Source of the DNA: Lachnospiraceae bacterium
GTDB lineage: Bacteria > Bacillota > Clostridia > Lachnospirales > Lachnospiraceae
Reading direction: 5' to 3'
NCBI GenBank assembly: GCA_017438775.1
Contig: JAFRUR010000036.1
Coordinates: forward strand, 1-64,000
DNA: 64,000 nucleotides
The stretch's first letter is position 1. Each line of letters opens with the position of its first letter. This document shows, one piece after another, positions 42,073 through 51,001 of the stretch. A program made the position numbers and the translations under genes. The notes under the pieces were generated by a model. The model was not told where the DNA came from. It did not search any database and saw nothing but the letters and a program-made list of their open reading frames with translations.

Positions 42073-43368
42073 ATGCCCGAAACAAAGAAACCGGCAGGGC
42101 CGAACGGCCGTCAGCCGCAGAACAGGAAAGACCCGCGGAACCAGGCCGGCAGCGCCCCGCGGAAACAGGCGAACAGCAACCCGCGAAAGCAAACCGGAAG
42201 ACCGTCCGGGAAACCGGACAGCCGCGGCGGACAGGGCGGCAGCGCCCCTCAGAAGAATCCGCGTCCGCAGAGCCGCGGCGGGCAGGGCGGCCTGAAACTG
42301 AAGCAGGCGCACCTCCTGACCGAAAAGCAGCGGGCCGATGCCGCGCACCTGATCGCGGACTGCCGCACCGCGGAGGGCCTGTCCCTCGATCCGCCTCTGG
42401 ACCTCGCCCCGGCCTTCGAAGACGCGCCCCCGGCCTACTATCTCCTCTCCGGCCAGGGCATGCTTCTTTCCCTCCTGGTGCTGGATATGCCCGTGCCCGA
42501 GGAGGGGGAGATCACGGCCTTCACCCACCCGGCCTGCCGCCGTCGCGGGTACTTTACCGCGCTCTGGGAGGCCGTCTGCGCACGGCTCGCGGACACGGAC
42601 TGCGAGGAGGCGGAGATCACCTTCGTGACCGACGGAAAGAGCCGCGACGCCCTCGCCGCCCTCGCGGCGATGGACGCGGAGCTGTCCCACACGGAGTTCT
42701 TCCTGGAGAAGGGACTTGCGGCCGCGCCCGGCCGCACCGCGCCGGCTCTGCCCGAAAACCTTCCTTTCTTCCGTATTGACGGAGGAGCACACGCGGCGGT
42801 CTCACGTCCGAATTCCCCGAAGACGTTTTCTGCGGCAGCGGACGCTCCCGCTTCGGCAAAGCATGCCCCCGCCAGCGCTCCTGTGAGCCCCTCTGCGGCG
42901 TTTGACGTCTCCGCTCCGGCAAATACGTGTGCGGCAGACGAAAACGGCGCCGCGAGCCTCTGCGGGCCTTCTGCGGCCATCCCCGCGGACCCGGCCGGCC
43001 TCCTCTCCGCTCTCCACGAGGATATCTTCGCGGACGGCGCCTCCGGGAGCCGGCGAATCGTGACCGAGGCCCTCGCGGACCCGCAGACCCATACCTTCTT
43101 TCTCACCGACGAATCCGGCGCCCCCGCAGCTCTCTGCCACCTGAAGCTTCTGTCCTCCGGTCAGGCCTATCTCTACGGGCTCGGCGTGCGTCCCGACCTG
43201 CAGGAAAAAGGACTGGGACGCGCCTTCCTCGCCCGGATCGAGAGCGAGGCGGTCTCTCTCGGCGCAGCCGGCATCTTCCTTCAGGTGGGGGACTACAACG
43301 AGGCGGCCTGCGCCCTCTACCGCGGTGCGGATTATAAGGAAAAAGAGCGCCGCGCCTACTACGTCTAG
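42073..43368 (+). CDS. Double GNAT acetyltransferase with RG-rich basic tail
   Basis: The 431-residue protein has three parts. Residues 1-75 are a basic low-complexity tail rich in Arg, Gly, Asn and Pro, with SRGGQGG twice. Residues 80-235 form a first GNAT-like fold with THPACRRRGYFTALWEAV. After a variable Ala/Ser/Pro linker (about 245-305), a second GNAT domain at 310-431 has the acetyl-CoA motif LGVRPDLQEKGLGRAFL and DYNEAACALYR. It may acetylate a small molecule or protein; the RGG-like tail suggests contact with RNA or ribosomes. GGGAGGAAG precedes the ATG. It is divergent from ispE. Confidence 0.85.
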   Translation: MPETKKPAGPNGRQPQNRKDPRNQAGSAPRKQANSNPRKQTGRPSGKPDSRGGQGGSAPQKNPRPQSRGGQGGLKLKQAHLLTEKQRADAAHLIADCRTAEGLSLDPPLDLAPAFEDAPPAYYLLSGQGMLLSLLVLDMPVPEEGEITAFTHPACRRRGYFTALWEAVCARLADTDCEEAEITFVTDGKSRDALAALAAMDAELSHTEFFLEKGLAAAPGRTAPALPENLPFFRIDGGAHAAVSRPNSPKTFSAAADAPASAKHAPASAPVSPSAAFDVSAPANTCAADENGAASLCGPSAAIPADPAGLLSALHEDIFADGASGSRRIVTEALADPQTHTFFLTDESGAPAALCHLKLLSSGQAYLYGLGVRPDLQEKGLGRAFLARIESEAVSLGAAGIFLQVGDYNEAACALYRGADYKEKERRAYYV

Positions 43369-43493
43369 CCTCTTCCGCCCCTGCTGCCCCATACCGGGTA
43401 CGTTCCCCGATACGCGCGGCCTTCCTTCCGCAGCCGGAAGGCGGCCAATGCGGCCCGACTTCGTTGTTTCCCGAAAAACGCGCATTTTGGGGC

Positions 43494-43522
43494 TTGCTTT
43501 TTTGCTATGTCTCTTTTACAAT
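43494..43522 (+). promoter_or_regulatory. Promoter of the 84-residue protein gene
   Basis: TTGCTT (43494-43499) and TACAAT (43517-43522) are 17 bases apart, 36 bases before the ATG at 43558, with AGGAGG at 43543-43548. Confidence 0.65.
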
Positions 43523-43557
43523 CGGTTTTGTGCAATTTGAAGAAGGAGGGCGCCAGC

Positions 43558-43812
43558 ATGAAATTCCGTTTTGAACTGGAAAAGATGACCGTAAAGAAAA
43601 ACGCGAAGCTTCCGCGCGAAGAAAAGGCCGACATCATCAGCTACCTCTCCTCCCTGCAGCTGGAAGCGCCGGAAGAGAAAAAGGCCATCCGCCTCCTCTC
43701 CGCCCAGCTCAACGGACGCCTCTCCAAGGACAGCGAGGGCAGCGAGGCCCTCATCACCCTGCCGGACTACGGCGGATGCCAGCTCCTGGTGCGCGCCGTA
43801 CGGGCCAGCTGA
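43558..43812 (+). CDS. Small acidic/basic protein of unknown function
   Basis: The 84-residue protein starts MKFRFELEKMTVKKNAKLPR and is rich in Lys and Glu, with a predicted helical middle (REEKADIISYLSSLQLEA) and a C-terminal GGCQLLVRAVRAS. It has its own promoter, an optimal AGGAGG and a perfect terminator, so it is a true monocistronic gene. I recognise no family. No membrane segment or signal peptide is present. Confidence 0.75.
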   Translation: MKFRFELEKMTVKKNAKLPREEKADIISYLSSLQLEAPEEKKAIRLLSAQLNGRLSKDSEGSEALITLPDYGGCQLLVRAVRAS

Positions 43813-43832
43813 GCCACCCCAACAGAATCCTG

Positions 43833-43860
43833 AAAGCGGCTGCTGCAGCAGCCGCTTTTT
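43833..43860 (+). terminator. Terminator after the 84-residue protein gene
   Basis: AAAGCGGCTGCTG (43833-43845) is followed directly by its reverse complement CAGCAGCCGCTTT and TT, a strong intrinsic terminator. Confidence 0.85.
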
Positions 43861-44188
43861 GATTTCCTCAGTTCTGCGCCGGCATCGAAGCGGTTTCCGC
43901 GGTCCGGCCCCTCACAGTTTCGGGGATAAAAACTCCGCTGCGATGAGCCTGTTTCGAAAAATCAACCGCCAAAATCGTCCGCGGCTGTGACCCGGTCACG
44001 GAAAGAGGGTGCCTCCCTGATATAGAATACCGCTGTTGGGTCCGCCGCGGATCCGCACGCGGCGCGGCCCCTGACCCCACCCCCTTCTTCACACCTCTTT
44101 TCCTTACCGGAAGAGCCCTGCAGGAAGACCTGCAGGGCTCTGTTTTTCACTTTGTTCTTCCAGCCGGATCCCTGCGCGGGTCCGGGGT
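43861..44188 (+). ncRNA. Intergenic stretch ending in an orphan plus-strand terminator; possible small RNA
   Basis: No supported gene lies here. A perfect stem AGAGCCCTGCAGG (44112-44124) / CCTGCAGGGCTCT (44129-44141) with loop AAGA is followed by GTTTTT on the plus strand only. The neighbouring plus-strand gene already has its own terminator at 43833-43860, and the other neighbour (VanZ) is on the minus strand. A plus-strand transcript of up to about 250 bases may therefore end here. I see no clear promoter and none of the signature sequences of SRP RNA, tmRNA or RNase P RNA. Confidence 0.3.
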
Positions 44189-44782
44189 TCACCTCTCTGC
44201 GGTCCCGCCCCATCCCCGTTCATACAGGAAGCGCGCCAGCACATACGACAGGCAGCCGGCGGCCGTCCCGATCGTGTTCATGATCACATCGTCGGTCTCC
44301 GCCCTCCCGAGCGAAAACGAATACTGCAGGGCCTCCACGATGAGGGAGCAGAGGATCCCGAGCGCAAGCGCGGAAATGACCGGGTTCCTGCGCCCCCGCG
44401 GGGAAACGCCTTCCGGCCCTCCCGCAAAGCCCTTTTCTTCAGCCACCACGAACGGCAGGAACAGCCCAAACGGGAAAAACAGCAGGACGTTCATCAGCAT
44501 GGAGCGGTACAGCTCCGGCTGGATCCTCGCGTCGATCCACACCTGGAACGGCCGCAGGACCAGCGCGGCGTAATCGACCGGGCTCCGGTGCATCGTCGCG
44601 TAAAAGATTCCGGCGAAGAACAGCAGAAAAAGGACCAGGCTGCTCACGCGGACCAGATTCTGCTTTTTACGGCTCCAGAGCACGGCTGCCGCCCACGCCC
44701 AGACAATGACCGCACAGGCCATCAGAATCACGACGCGGTGCAGCGGCTGAGCATAGACCCGAAAAATGAGTTTGTCGATCAT
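44189..44782 (-). CDS. VanZ-family membrane protein
   Basis: The 197-residue protein has about four to five hydrophobic segments and the VanZ landmarks NVLLFFPFGLFLPF in the middle and SLIVEALQYSFSLGRAETDDVIMNTIGTAAG near the C-terminus, here shortened to EALQ, GR-x-x-DDVI-x-N-x-x-G. VanZ-like proteins occur in glycopeptide resistance and in surface-polymer loci, with no proven reaction. It is the last gene of the second glycan locus. Confidence 0.88.
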   Translation of the reverse strand: MIDKLIFRVYAQPLHRVVILMACAVIVWAWAAAVLWSRKKQNLVRVSSLVLFLLFFAGIFYATMHRSPVDYAALVLRPFQVWIDARIQPELYRSMLMNVLLFFPFGLFLPFVVAEEKGFAGGPEGVSPRGRRNPVISALALGILCSLIVEALQYSFSLGRAETDDVIMNTIGTAAGCLSYVLARFLYERGWGGTAER

Positions 44783-44823
44783 GGTTTCGCACTTGCTTTC
44801 CGGTCAAAACGAATCCTGTTTCT

Positions 44824-45822
44824 TCAAAAACCCTTCTTCAGCAGATTTTTCACTCGCACGGTCCCCCAGAAACTCAGGCGCGACAGCCGCAGCCACAGGC
44901 CGCTCTTAAGGCCCATGCCGGCAAGGTCGGCTTTCCCGAGCGGGAACCGGTCTCTCACCCCGTCGATGATCTCCCGCGCCTTCCGCTGCTCTTCGCCGCG
45001 AAGGTTCTTCAGACTCATCTGTCCGGCATACAGGCAGGAGGCGATCAGGCTGCGCCGCGCATCGCCCGCCAGGGCGGGGAAATTCTTCTCGATATACGTC
45101 TGCCGTCCGGCCTTCGCCTCCAAAGAATCCAGACGCTTCAGGCCGTAGGAGGTCCCCATGATGCTGCCCGGCCGCTGGAAATAGCAGTACAGCGCATCGT
45201 CGATCTTCGCGATCTTCTTCGCCCGGCCGAACACCTGATACGTCCAGAACTCGTCCTCGTTCGTCTTCCCCTTCTCAAAGAGGATCCCATCCGGGCACGG
45301 CCTGCGGTACAGCTTGTTCCACACCGTCTGATGGAATACGCCGTCGTGAATCAGTTCCCTCAGCGCGTCTTCCGTGCCGAAGCAGACCGGCTCCGTTTTC
45401 GCGGACATGTCTTTCTTTTCAGGTGCCTCCGTCCCGGAAGCCTGCGGCTCCTCCGCTTCGCCCGACGTCCTGACAACGCCGCACTCGCAGATATCCGCTC
45501 CCGTCTGCATCAGCGCCCCGTACAGACGCTGCAGGAAGTCCTTCGAGACCCAGTCGTCGCTGTCCACAAAGGCGATGAGCCCGCCGGAAGCGATCTGCAG
45601 TCCCGCGTTCCTGGCGTCGGAGAGGCCGCCGTTTTCCTTGTGAACGACCCGGATCCGCGGATCTGTTTCCGCGTACGCGTCGCAGATCTCCCCGCACCGG
45701 TCCGTCGAACCGTCGTCGACGAGAATCATCTCCAGATCCGCATACGTCTGCATGCGGAGCGAGTCGACGCAGCGCGGAAGGTAAGCTTCCACGTTATAGA
45801 TCGGCACAATGACAGAGATCAT
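44824..45822 (-). CDS. GT2-family glycosyltransferase
   Basis: The 332-residue GT-A enzyme starts MISVIVPIYNVEAYLPRCVDSL, with LVDDGSTD near residue 33 and the metal-binding FVDSDDWV near residue 86. The C-terminal half after residue 200 is helical and variable. The ATG at 45822 lies after GGAAGGG; an upstream in-frame start gives 12 extra residues without family likeness. It adds a sugar to the lipid-linked unit of the second locus; donor and acceptor are unknown. Confidence 0.9.
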   Translation of the reverse strand: MISVIVPIYNVEAYLPRCVDSLRMQTYADLEMILVDDGSTDRCGEICDAYAETDPRIRVVHKENGGLSDARNAGLQIASGGLIAFVDSDDWVSKDFLQRLYGALMQTGADICECGVVRTSGEAEEPQASGTEAPEKKDMSAKTEPVCFGTEDALRELIHDGVFHQTVWNKLYRRPCPDGILFEKGKTNEDEFWTYQVFGRAKKIAKIDDALYCYFQRPGSIMGTSYGLKRLDSLEAKAGRQTYIEKNFPALAGDARRSLIASCLYAGQMSLKNLRGEEQRKAREIIDGVRDRFPLGKADLAGMGLKSGLWLRLSRLSFWGTVRVKNLLKKGF

Positions 45823-45915
45823 ACCCTTCCCTCTTGTGTATCCGGGTCCGGCCGGCATCCGGCGTTCTGTATCCGGACTCCGCCTGCTTCACGGTGCTTC
45901 TCGTCCGATCCGGCA

Positions 45916-47307
45916 TCACGGCCTGTCCGAAGATTCCTCCTTCACCGCGCCGGCGCTTGTCTTCAGCGCGGTCTCCTGTCCTTCCTGAACGCCCTCGGTG
46001 CTCTCCGGCATGAAGAGGATCTTGATCGTCGCGAGGACGATGCGGAGGTCCGTAATCAGGTCCGGCTTCGCGATGTACATCAGATCCATCATCAGCTTGT
46101 CATAGGGCGACGTGTTGTATTTTCCGTAGACCTGGGCATACCCGGTCAGACCCGCCTTGCACTGCAGGCGCAGGGCAAACTCCGGGAGTTCCTTCTCGTA
46201 CTGCTCCGCGATCTCCGGGCGCTCCGGACGGGGTCCGACAATGCTCATCTCCCCCTTCAGGACGTTGAGCAGCTGCGGCAGCTCGTCGATCCGGTATTTC
46301 CGGATGATGCGTCCGACCTTCGTCACGCGGTCATCGTTATCTCCCGCGGAGAGCCGCGCGACGCCGTCCTTTTCGGCATCGACGCGCATGGAGCGGAACT
46401 TGATGACGTCGAACTCGGCGCGGTTTCGCGTCAGACGCTTCTGCTTATAGAACACCGGGCCGCCGTCGCTCCTGACCGCGATCGCCGTGATCAGCATGAC
46501 GGGGCTGAAAATGATGAGGACCAGAAGGCTGATCACGATGTCCAGGATGCGCTTGAAGATCCGGTATTCGGGATCCGGACGGTAGCGGGACACGCCCAGA
46601 ACCGGCAGGTGCATGATATGCATCTCCCGCGCGCCGCTCATGATGACGTCGCCGATCCTCGGAATCACCAGCGCGTGGATTCCCACCGCGACGCAGTGCT
46701 TGATGATGACGTTCCGGTCATGGCTGTGGACGCCGCTCAGGAACACGTCCTCGGCGCCGTCCAGGAGGCTCAGGTCGTTCACGACCTCGTCCGCGGTCAT
46801 CGTCTTCGTGACCTTGAACTTCCTCACCAGGCTGTAATGATCGAGCATGCTCTCGAGGCCTTCCCGCTTGTCGTAGACGATGTAGGCCGTCTTCGGCGGG
46901 AACTTCCAGAAATACCAGTTGTGCGCGGCGATCGACCACACGACCGCGATGGCAGCCTGGCCGACGATCGCAAGGAGACCCGGCCAGATCGGCTGCGCGC
47001 TTTTGCACAGGAAGCAGATGATCACATACAGAATCCCGTCCGCGACCATGGCCGCGAGCATCTGGCTGAAGACCATCTCGGACAGCCGGTTGTAGGAGAC
47101 CAGAAACGCGTCATAGACCCGTCCCAGCCACGCGTACAGAATCGCGTATAAGATGATGACGTAGGTCTGCGCGTTGCGCGCGAACAGAGCCGCCGTGTGC
47201 TGGGAATAAAACCAGATCCAGCACATCGCGAACGGTACGGTGATGAGAACGATATTCAGCAATTTGACGATCCGCAGAGGAACGTCGTGAGTCCAGAAGT
47301 TTTTCAT
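45916..47307 (-). CDS. Polyprenyl-phosphate sugar-1-phosphate transferase of the second locus
   Basis: The 463-residue protein has four to five membrane segments in the first 140 residues, a CoA-binding-like middle domain, and a C-terminal sugar transferase domain from about residue 245. The domain has FKRILDIVISLLVLII, VIKFRSMRVDAE, KYRIDELPQLLNVLKGEMSIVGPRPERPE (key: DELPQ, GPRPERP) and GLTGYAQVYGKY. It is the WbaP/CpsE-type initiating enzyme and is closer to the consensus than the one at 17124-18632. Two initiating enzymes mean two separate polymers. Confidence 0.93.
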   Translation of the reverse strand: MKNFWTHDVPLRIVKLLNIVLITVPFAMCWIWFYSQHTAALFARNAQTYVIILYAILYAWLGRVYDAFLVSYNRLSEMVFSQMLAAMVADGILYVIICFLCKSAQPIWPGLLAIVGQAAIAVVWSIAAHNWYFWKFPPKTAYIVYDKREGLESMLDHYSLVRKFKVTKTMTADEVVNDLSLLDGAEDVFLSGVHSHDRNVIIKHCVAVGIHALVIPRIGDVIMSGAREMHIMHLPVLGVSRYRPDPEYRIFKRILDIVISLLVLIIFSPVMLITAIAVRSDGGPVFYKQKRLTRNRAEFDVIKFRSMRVDAEKDGVARLSAGDNDDRVTKVGRIIRKYRIDELPQLLNVLKGEMSIVGPRPERPEIAEQYEKELPEFALRLQCKAGLTGYAQVYGKYNTSPYDKLMMDLMYIAKPDLITDLRIVLATIKILFMPESTEGVQEGQETALKTSAGAVKEESSDRP

Positions 47308-47404
47308 GCGATGGTTCCCTGAGAAGCCGAATGGTCATGGCTTCCTTCACTGAGTTTTTGTATCCGAAGGGCGGCGTCCGGGGTGCGCGGCGGCAGGCCC
47401 GGGA

Positions 47405-48682
47405 CTACCTCTTCAGTATCTTTTTCACCCACGCTTTCACATATCGGGGCTGAAAAGCCTGCCACCAGAACAGCGGCTTCTTCTTTTCGAGCCACGGCCG
47501 GAAAACCTCCAGCGCCTCATCATAAGCTTCCATGATGGTCTGCCGATGGATCCACTGCCAGGCGGTATACTGACGCTGATACCCGTACTCTTTATCGCAG
47601 GCCCGGATATACTTTCTCAGGCACTGGTTCAGATACGCTTCCGACGTATACTTTTCGTCCGGAGGAAGGTACCCCCTCTCCTGCGTAAACTGCCGAAACC
47701 ACTTCGTATAGGCCAGCAGATAAGGACCGTATCCCACGGCTGTGGTGTAGATCTCGTAGTTTGCATCGATGTATGCGGGATGCAGGCCCCTCATGACATC
47801 GACGTTGCACTGATAATCGTTGATCGTGGCCTGCCTCTCAACGATGATGCAGTCCTTCTCAGGCTGCATGAACAGGAAGTTGTGTGTGAGCGTTCCCGAC
47901 TCCGAAGCGACCGTTTTCGCCGCCCTCAGAAGCCGGATCATCCGGCCCAGAGAGACCTCCTCGGGATAGAGGATCCTGTACCCGTTCTTCTCAAAATAGT
48001 GATCCAGAAAGTCCAGTCCGCTCTCGACGTCTTTTCCCCGGAAGTGGTTTCTAGACAGATACACCCTGTCGAACGTTTCCTCCTCCGTCGTCCGTTCGGC
48101 CGCTTCCGCTGCCGCATCGAAAATGTCGGCAAACTTCGGGCTGTAATACCGAAGTTTGCTGAAGGCACGCTCCGGAACGGTCACCTCTCTGAACCTGGTC
48201 GGGACATTGACCAGAAGAAGCCTGTCCGCGATTCCGAGCAGCCGGAAAAACTCCAGATAGTTCCCGGAGACCTCCGGCACCGAATTCTCGTCCACGACAA
48301 AGACGTATGCCTCGACTTCCGAATCGTGTTCCAGGGCATACCACAGTCTGGACACGGCCTCCATAAGGAAATGGCCCCAATGGAAGATCAAATAGCCGCA
48401 AAAGCAAACCTTCCTGTCGGATTCCACGGCGTTCTCATACGCGTAGGCCCCGCCAAACAGCTCTGACAGGCCGGAAGCTTCAACATACTCCCCGTCCTGA
48501 TCCAGCACGCCGCCGATGCCGTGATAGCATTTGACGTCTGCTCTCCTGGGCAGGACGACAGCATTCGAAAGCACATAGGCTTCCAGGTTTTCCCTGCGCT
48601 GAAAACCAGTCCCGTATGCCTCCGCGATCTCGCCCCGCTTCATGGGGCGGACATATGAAAGATTTGACTTCGGATCCATCAT
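47405..48682 (-). CDS. GT61-family glycosyltransferase (DUF563)
   Basis: The 425-residue protein has HWGHFLMEAVSRLWYAL near residue 105, RVYLSRNHFRGKD near residue 205 and ESGTLTHNFLFMQPE near residue 260, the pattern of the DUF563/GT61 group. Such enzymes transfer pentoses or hexosamines in some eukaryotes and bacteria; specificity is not predictable here. It lies between the LtaS-like gene and the initiating transferase. Confidence 0.82.
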   Translation of the reverse strand: MMDPKSNLSYVRPMKRGEIAEAYGTGFQRRENLEAYVLSNAVVLPRRADVKCYHGIGGVLDQDGEYVEASGLSELFGGAYAYENAVESDRKVCFCGYLIFHWGHFLMEAVSRLWYALEHDSEVEAYVFVVDENSVPEVSGNYLEFFRLLGIADRLLLVNVPTRFREVTVPERAFSKLRYYSPKFADIFDAAAEAAERTTEEETFDRVYLSRNHFRGKDVESGLDFLDHYFEKNGYRILYPEEVSLGRMIRLLRAAKTVASESGTLTHNFLFMQPEKDCIIVERQATINDYQCNVDVMRGLHPAYIDANYEIYTTAVGYGPYLLAYTKWFRQFTQERGYLPPDEKYTSEAYLNQCLRKYIRACDKEYGYQRQYTAWQWIHRQTIMEAYDEALEVFRPWLEKKKPLFWWQAFQPRYVKAWVKKILKR

Positions 48683-48708
48683 CTGCGCCGCGCCCCTCAG
48701 GCAATGTT

Positions 48709-50955
48709 TCAGTGCTGCTCCTGCTTCTCGACAAAGAGTCTCTCCTGATACCGCTGTTTGTCTTTCAGCAGGTTGTACTCCGCAAAAAAGTAATCCCTCA
48801 GCAATTCCGTGGTACGGTCCGTATTGCCCGGCTCATACCTGCGAATACTCCCGTCCGCCGTTTCGTACAGCCCGTTGGAAAGCCGCACCGGCGCAGCGTT
48901 GTGAAGGTCCAGGATCATGGCGTCATAAGTGCTCAGCGGCAGGCCCGCAGCCTGCTTGAGAAGCGGTCCGATATCCGGAACGCTGATCTCCTCCGTGTTC
49001 TCCGGCCAGTTCAGGTCAAAATTGGCCCAGACCGCGTACGGCACTGACCGCGCCGCGATCTCCTGCTCCTCCGCGGACATGCCGTCTTTCGGCTGAAGCC
49101 CGGAAATGAACGAAGGCGCGTGATCCCCAAGCATGAAGACGATCGTCGGACGGTTCGACTCTCTGCAGCGGTCGGTCAGTTTCCGAAACGCGGAGGCTGA
49201 AAGCTCAACGCTGGTCAGGTACTCGTTCACGTCATCCGTCAGGTCTCCGAGGTTCGAAGTCGTGTGGACGGTATCCATGCCGGATGCGTTTTTATTCCAA
49301 TCGCCGTGATTCTGCATTGTCAGCAGGTAACAGAACCGGGGCCCGTCTCCCATGCTCTCTCCGACGGAGATCATGTCCTGATAATTAGCCTCGTCTGTCC
49401 AGGAACGCTCCCCGTAAGCGGAAGCCGTAAAATTCTCCGCTCCGAGAACGACCCGTTCAAATCCGATCAGCGGATAGACACGGTCTCTCGAGTAATTGTT
49501 CGGCACTTCACAGTGCAGCCCCGCCGTCGCATATCCCTGTCTTTGGAGATACGAGGCCAGACTGTTCCGGTCGCTGGAAAAGTCCAGATAATTGAACGGG
49601 GCGTCGATCGGCAGAAGATGCATGGAGTTCGAAGTCAGGAGTTCAAACTCCGTATTGTTCGTCCCGCCGCCGATGGACGGAACAACGGCATGACCGTAAA
49701 AGGCGCCTTCGATTCCGTAAAACTCCGAGAGAAAGTCCCGGTCCGGTGCGACGTCCGCATACCGGCCGATGTCATAGAAGGTCTCGTTCAGGATCAGGAT
49801 GATATCCGGTTTTCCGACTGCGAGCGCCTCGCCGGTACGTGCACGATCCGGCAGGGCTTCGACCTTCTCTGCGGCATAGCCCTCCGGCTGCGTGACCGGA
49901 TTCATGCGCTTCTCGAGATCCTCGTAGATGCAGCTGAGATACCCGTACTCCTCTACGCCCGCTCTCCAGGAAAAACCCATGGCGACTCTCGGCTTTACGG
50001 CAGGCGTCCGGTACAGCACAACGACAAGTCCCATCACAGCCAGACCGAAAGCGATACGGAACACACCCCGTGAAAACTTCTTCGGTGTCCGGGGCGTCTT
50101 TTCCCTGAGCAGCCGGATCGCAGTGATGATTTCCGAAAGAAACAGCGCTGCAATGCACAGGACCTGCAGTGAAACGGTCAGACGGTATTTGGAGAGTACG
50201 TTCGCCGCCGTCGCCGCATTCGCAAACTCACTGAAAAACAGCGGGCTTCCGTGGAACAGAACGGCATAATAGTCGATCAGGCTCCAGAGAAGCGTCGTCA
50301 CCGACGTGATGACCAGTGCCGCGCCGCTGCTCCTCACGAGGCAGGAGATCAGAAGATTTACGGCATACACGGACACGACCGCCAGCACGGCCATGTGCCA
50401 TCTCACGCCGAACACCCTCGCGTATTCCTGCGTGGCGCTCATCTGCAGCTGGAGGCACTGCAGCAGCGACACCGCGAGAATCAGGACTTGCGTACGGACG
50501 GCAGTTCCGCGGCCGGGATGCTCCGAAGACCGGGCCGTGCTTCCGTGATCAAAGAAGAGAAAGTACAGCAGACAGAACACGAAAAGAAACGCTCCCGCGC
50601 CAAGAAGCGCTCCCGCGATGTACAGAAACACCTGCACCGGCAGATGCACGCGGGAAGCGATTCTCTGAACAAGGGAGGACACCTTCCAGTTCCCGGCAAA
50701 TATGCCGACGGAAAGGGCCAGGACCGCAGCCGCCGTCACGGCGCAGACAAAAACGGACGCTTTTGTCATACCGGCTTTCTTCTGTCTGAGATTCCGAAAA
50801 CAGAACCGCGACAGAAGCAGGCCTGCCGCCCCGCAGACCACGGCAAACACCGCCATATGGCGGACCGTGGACGGCGCGGTCAGAAGGCAGAAAAGCATCG
50901 CCGATATCAGAAGAAGAATCGCATCTGTCATTGCCTTTACAACCGACCGAAACAC
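48709..50955 (-). CDS. LtaS-like phosphoglycerol transferase
   Basis: The 748-residue protein has a membrane part of about eight segments in residues 1-320, then an extracellular sulfatase-type domain. Metal-site motifs are ILILNETFYDIGRY, the nucleophile Thr in SIGGGTNNTEFELL, HNHGDWN-type QNHGDW and VFMLGDHAPSF. LtaS-group enzymes transfer glycerol phosphate from phosphatidylglycerol to lipoteichoic acid or, in capsule loci, to sugars of the repeat unit. Its place inside a glycosyltransferase operon favours glycan decoration rather than polyglycerol phosphate synthesis. Confidence 0.88.
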   Translation of the reverse strand: MFRSVVKAMTDAILLLISAMLFCLLTAPSTVRHMAVFAVVCGAAGLLLSRFCFRNLRQKKAGMTKASVFVCAVTAAAVLALSVGIFAGNWKVSSLVQRIASRVHLPVQVFLYIAGALLGAGAFLFVFCLLYFLFFDHGSTARSSEHPGRGTAVRTQVLILAVSLLQCLQLQMSATQEYARVFGVRWHMAVLAVVSVYAVNLLISCLVRSSGAALVITSVTTLLWSLIDYYAVLFHGSPLFFSEFANAATAANVLSKYRLTVSLQVLCIAALFLSEIITAIRLLREKTPRTPKKFSRGVFRIAFGLAVMGLVVVLYRTPAVKPRVAMGFSWRAGVEEYGYLSCIYEDLEKRMNPVTQPEGYAAEKVEALPDRARTGEALAVGKPDIILILNETFYDIGRYADVAPDRDFLSEFYGIEGAFYGHAVVPSIGGGTNNTEFELLTSNSMHLLPIDAPFNYLDFSSDRNSLASYLQRQGYATAGLHCEVPNNYSRDRVYPLIGFERVVLGAENFTASAYGERSWTDEANYQDMISVGESMGDGPRFCYLLTMQNHGDWNKNASGMDTVHTTSNLGDLTDDVNEYLTSVELSASAFRKLTDRCRESNRPTIVFMLGDHAPSFISGLQPKDGMSAEEQEIAARSVPYAVWANFDLNWPENTEEISVPDIGPLLKQAAGLPLSTYDAMILDLHNAAPVRLSNGLYETADGSIRRYEPGNTDRTTELLRDYFFAEYNLLKDKQRYQERLFVEKQEQH

Positions 50956-51001
50956 CGCTGTGTTTCGATCGCCTTTTCATTCGATGCGGCCGGGCCGCTC
51001 T

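Noticed and set aside
43861-44188. SRP RNA, tmRNA or RNase P RNA
   Set aside because: None of the signature sequences I know for these RNAs is present; only the orphan terminator is notable.
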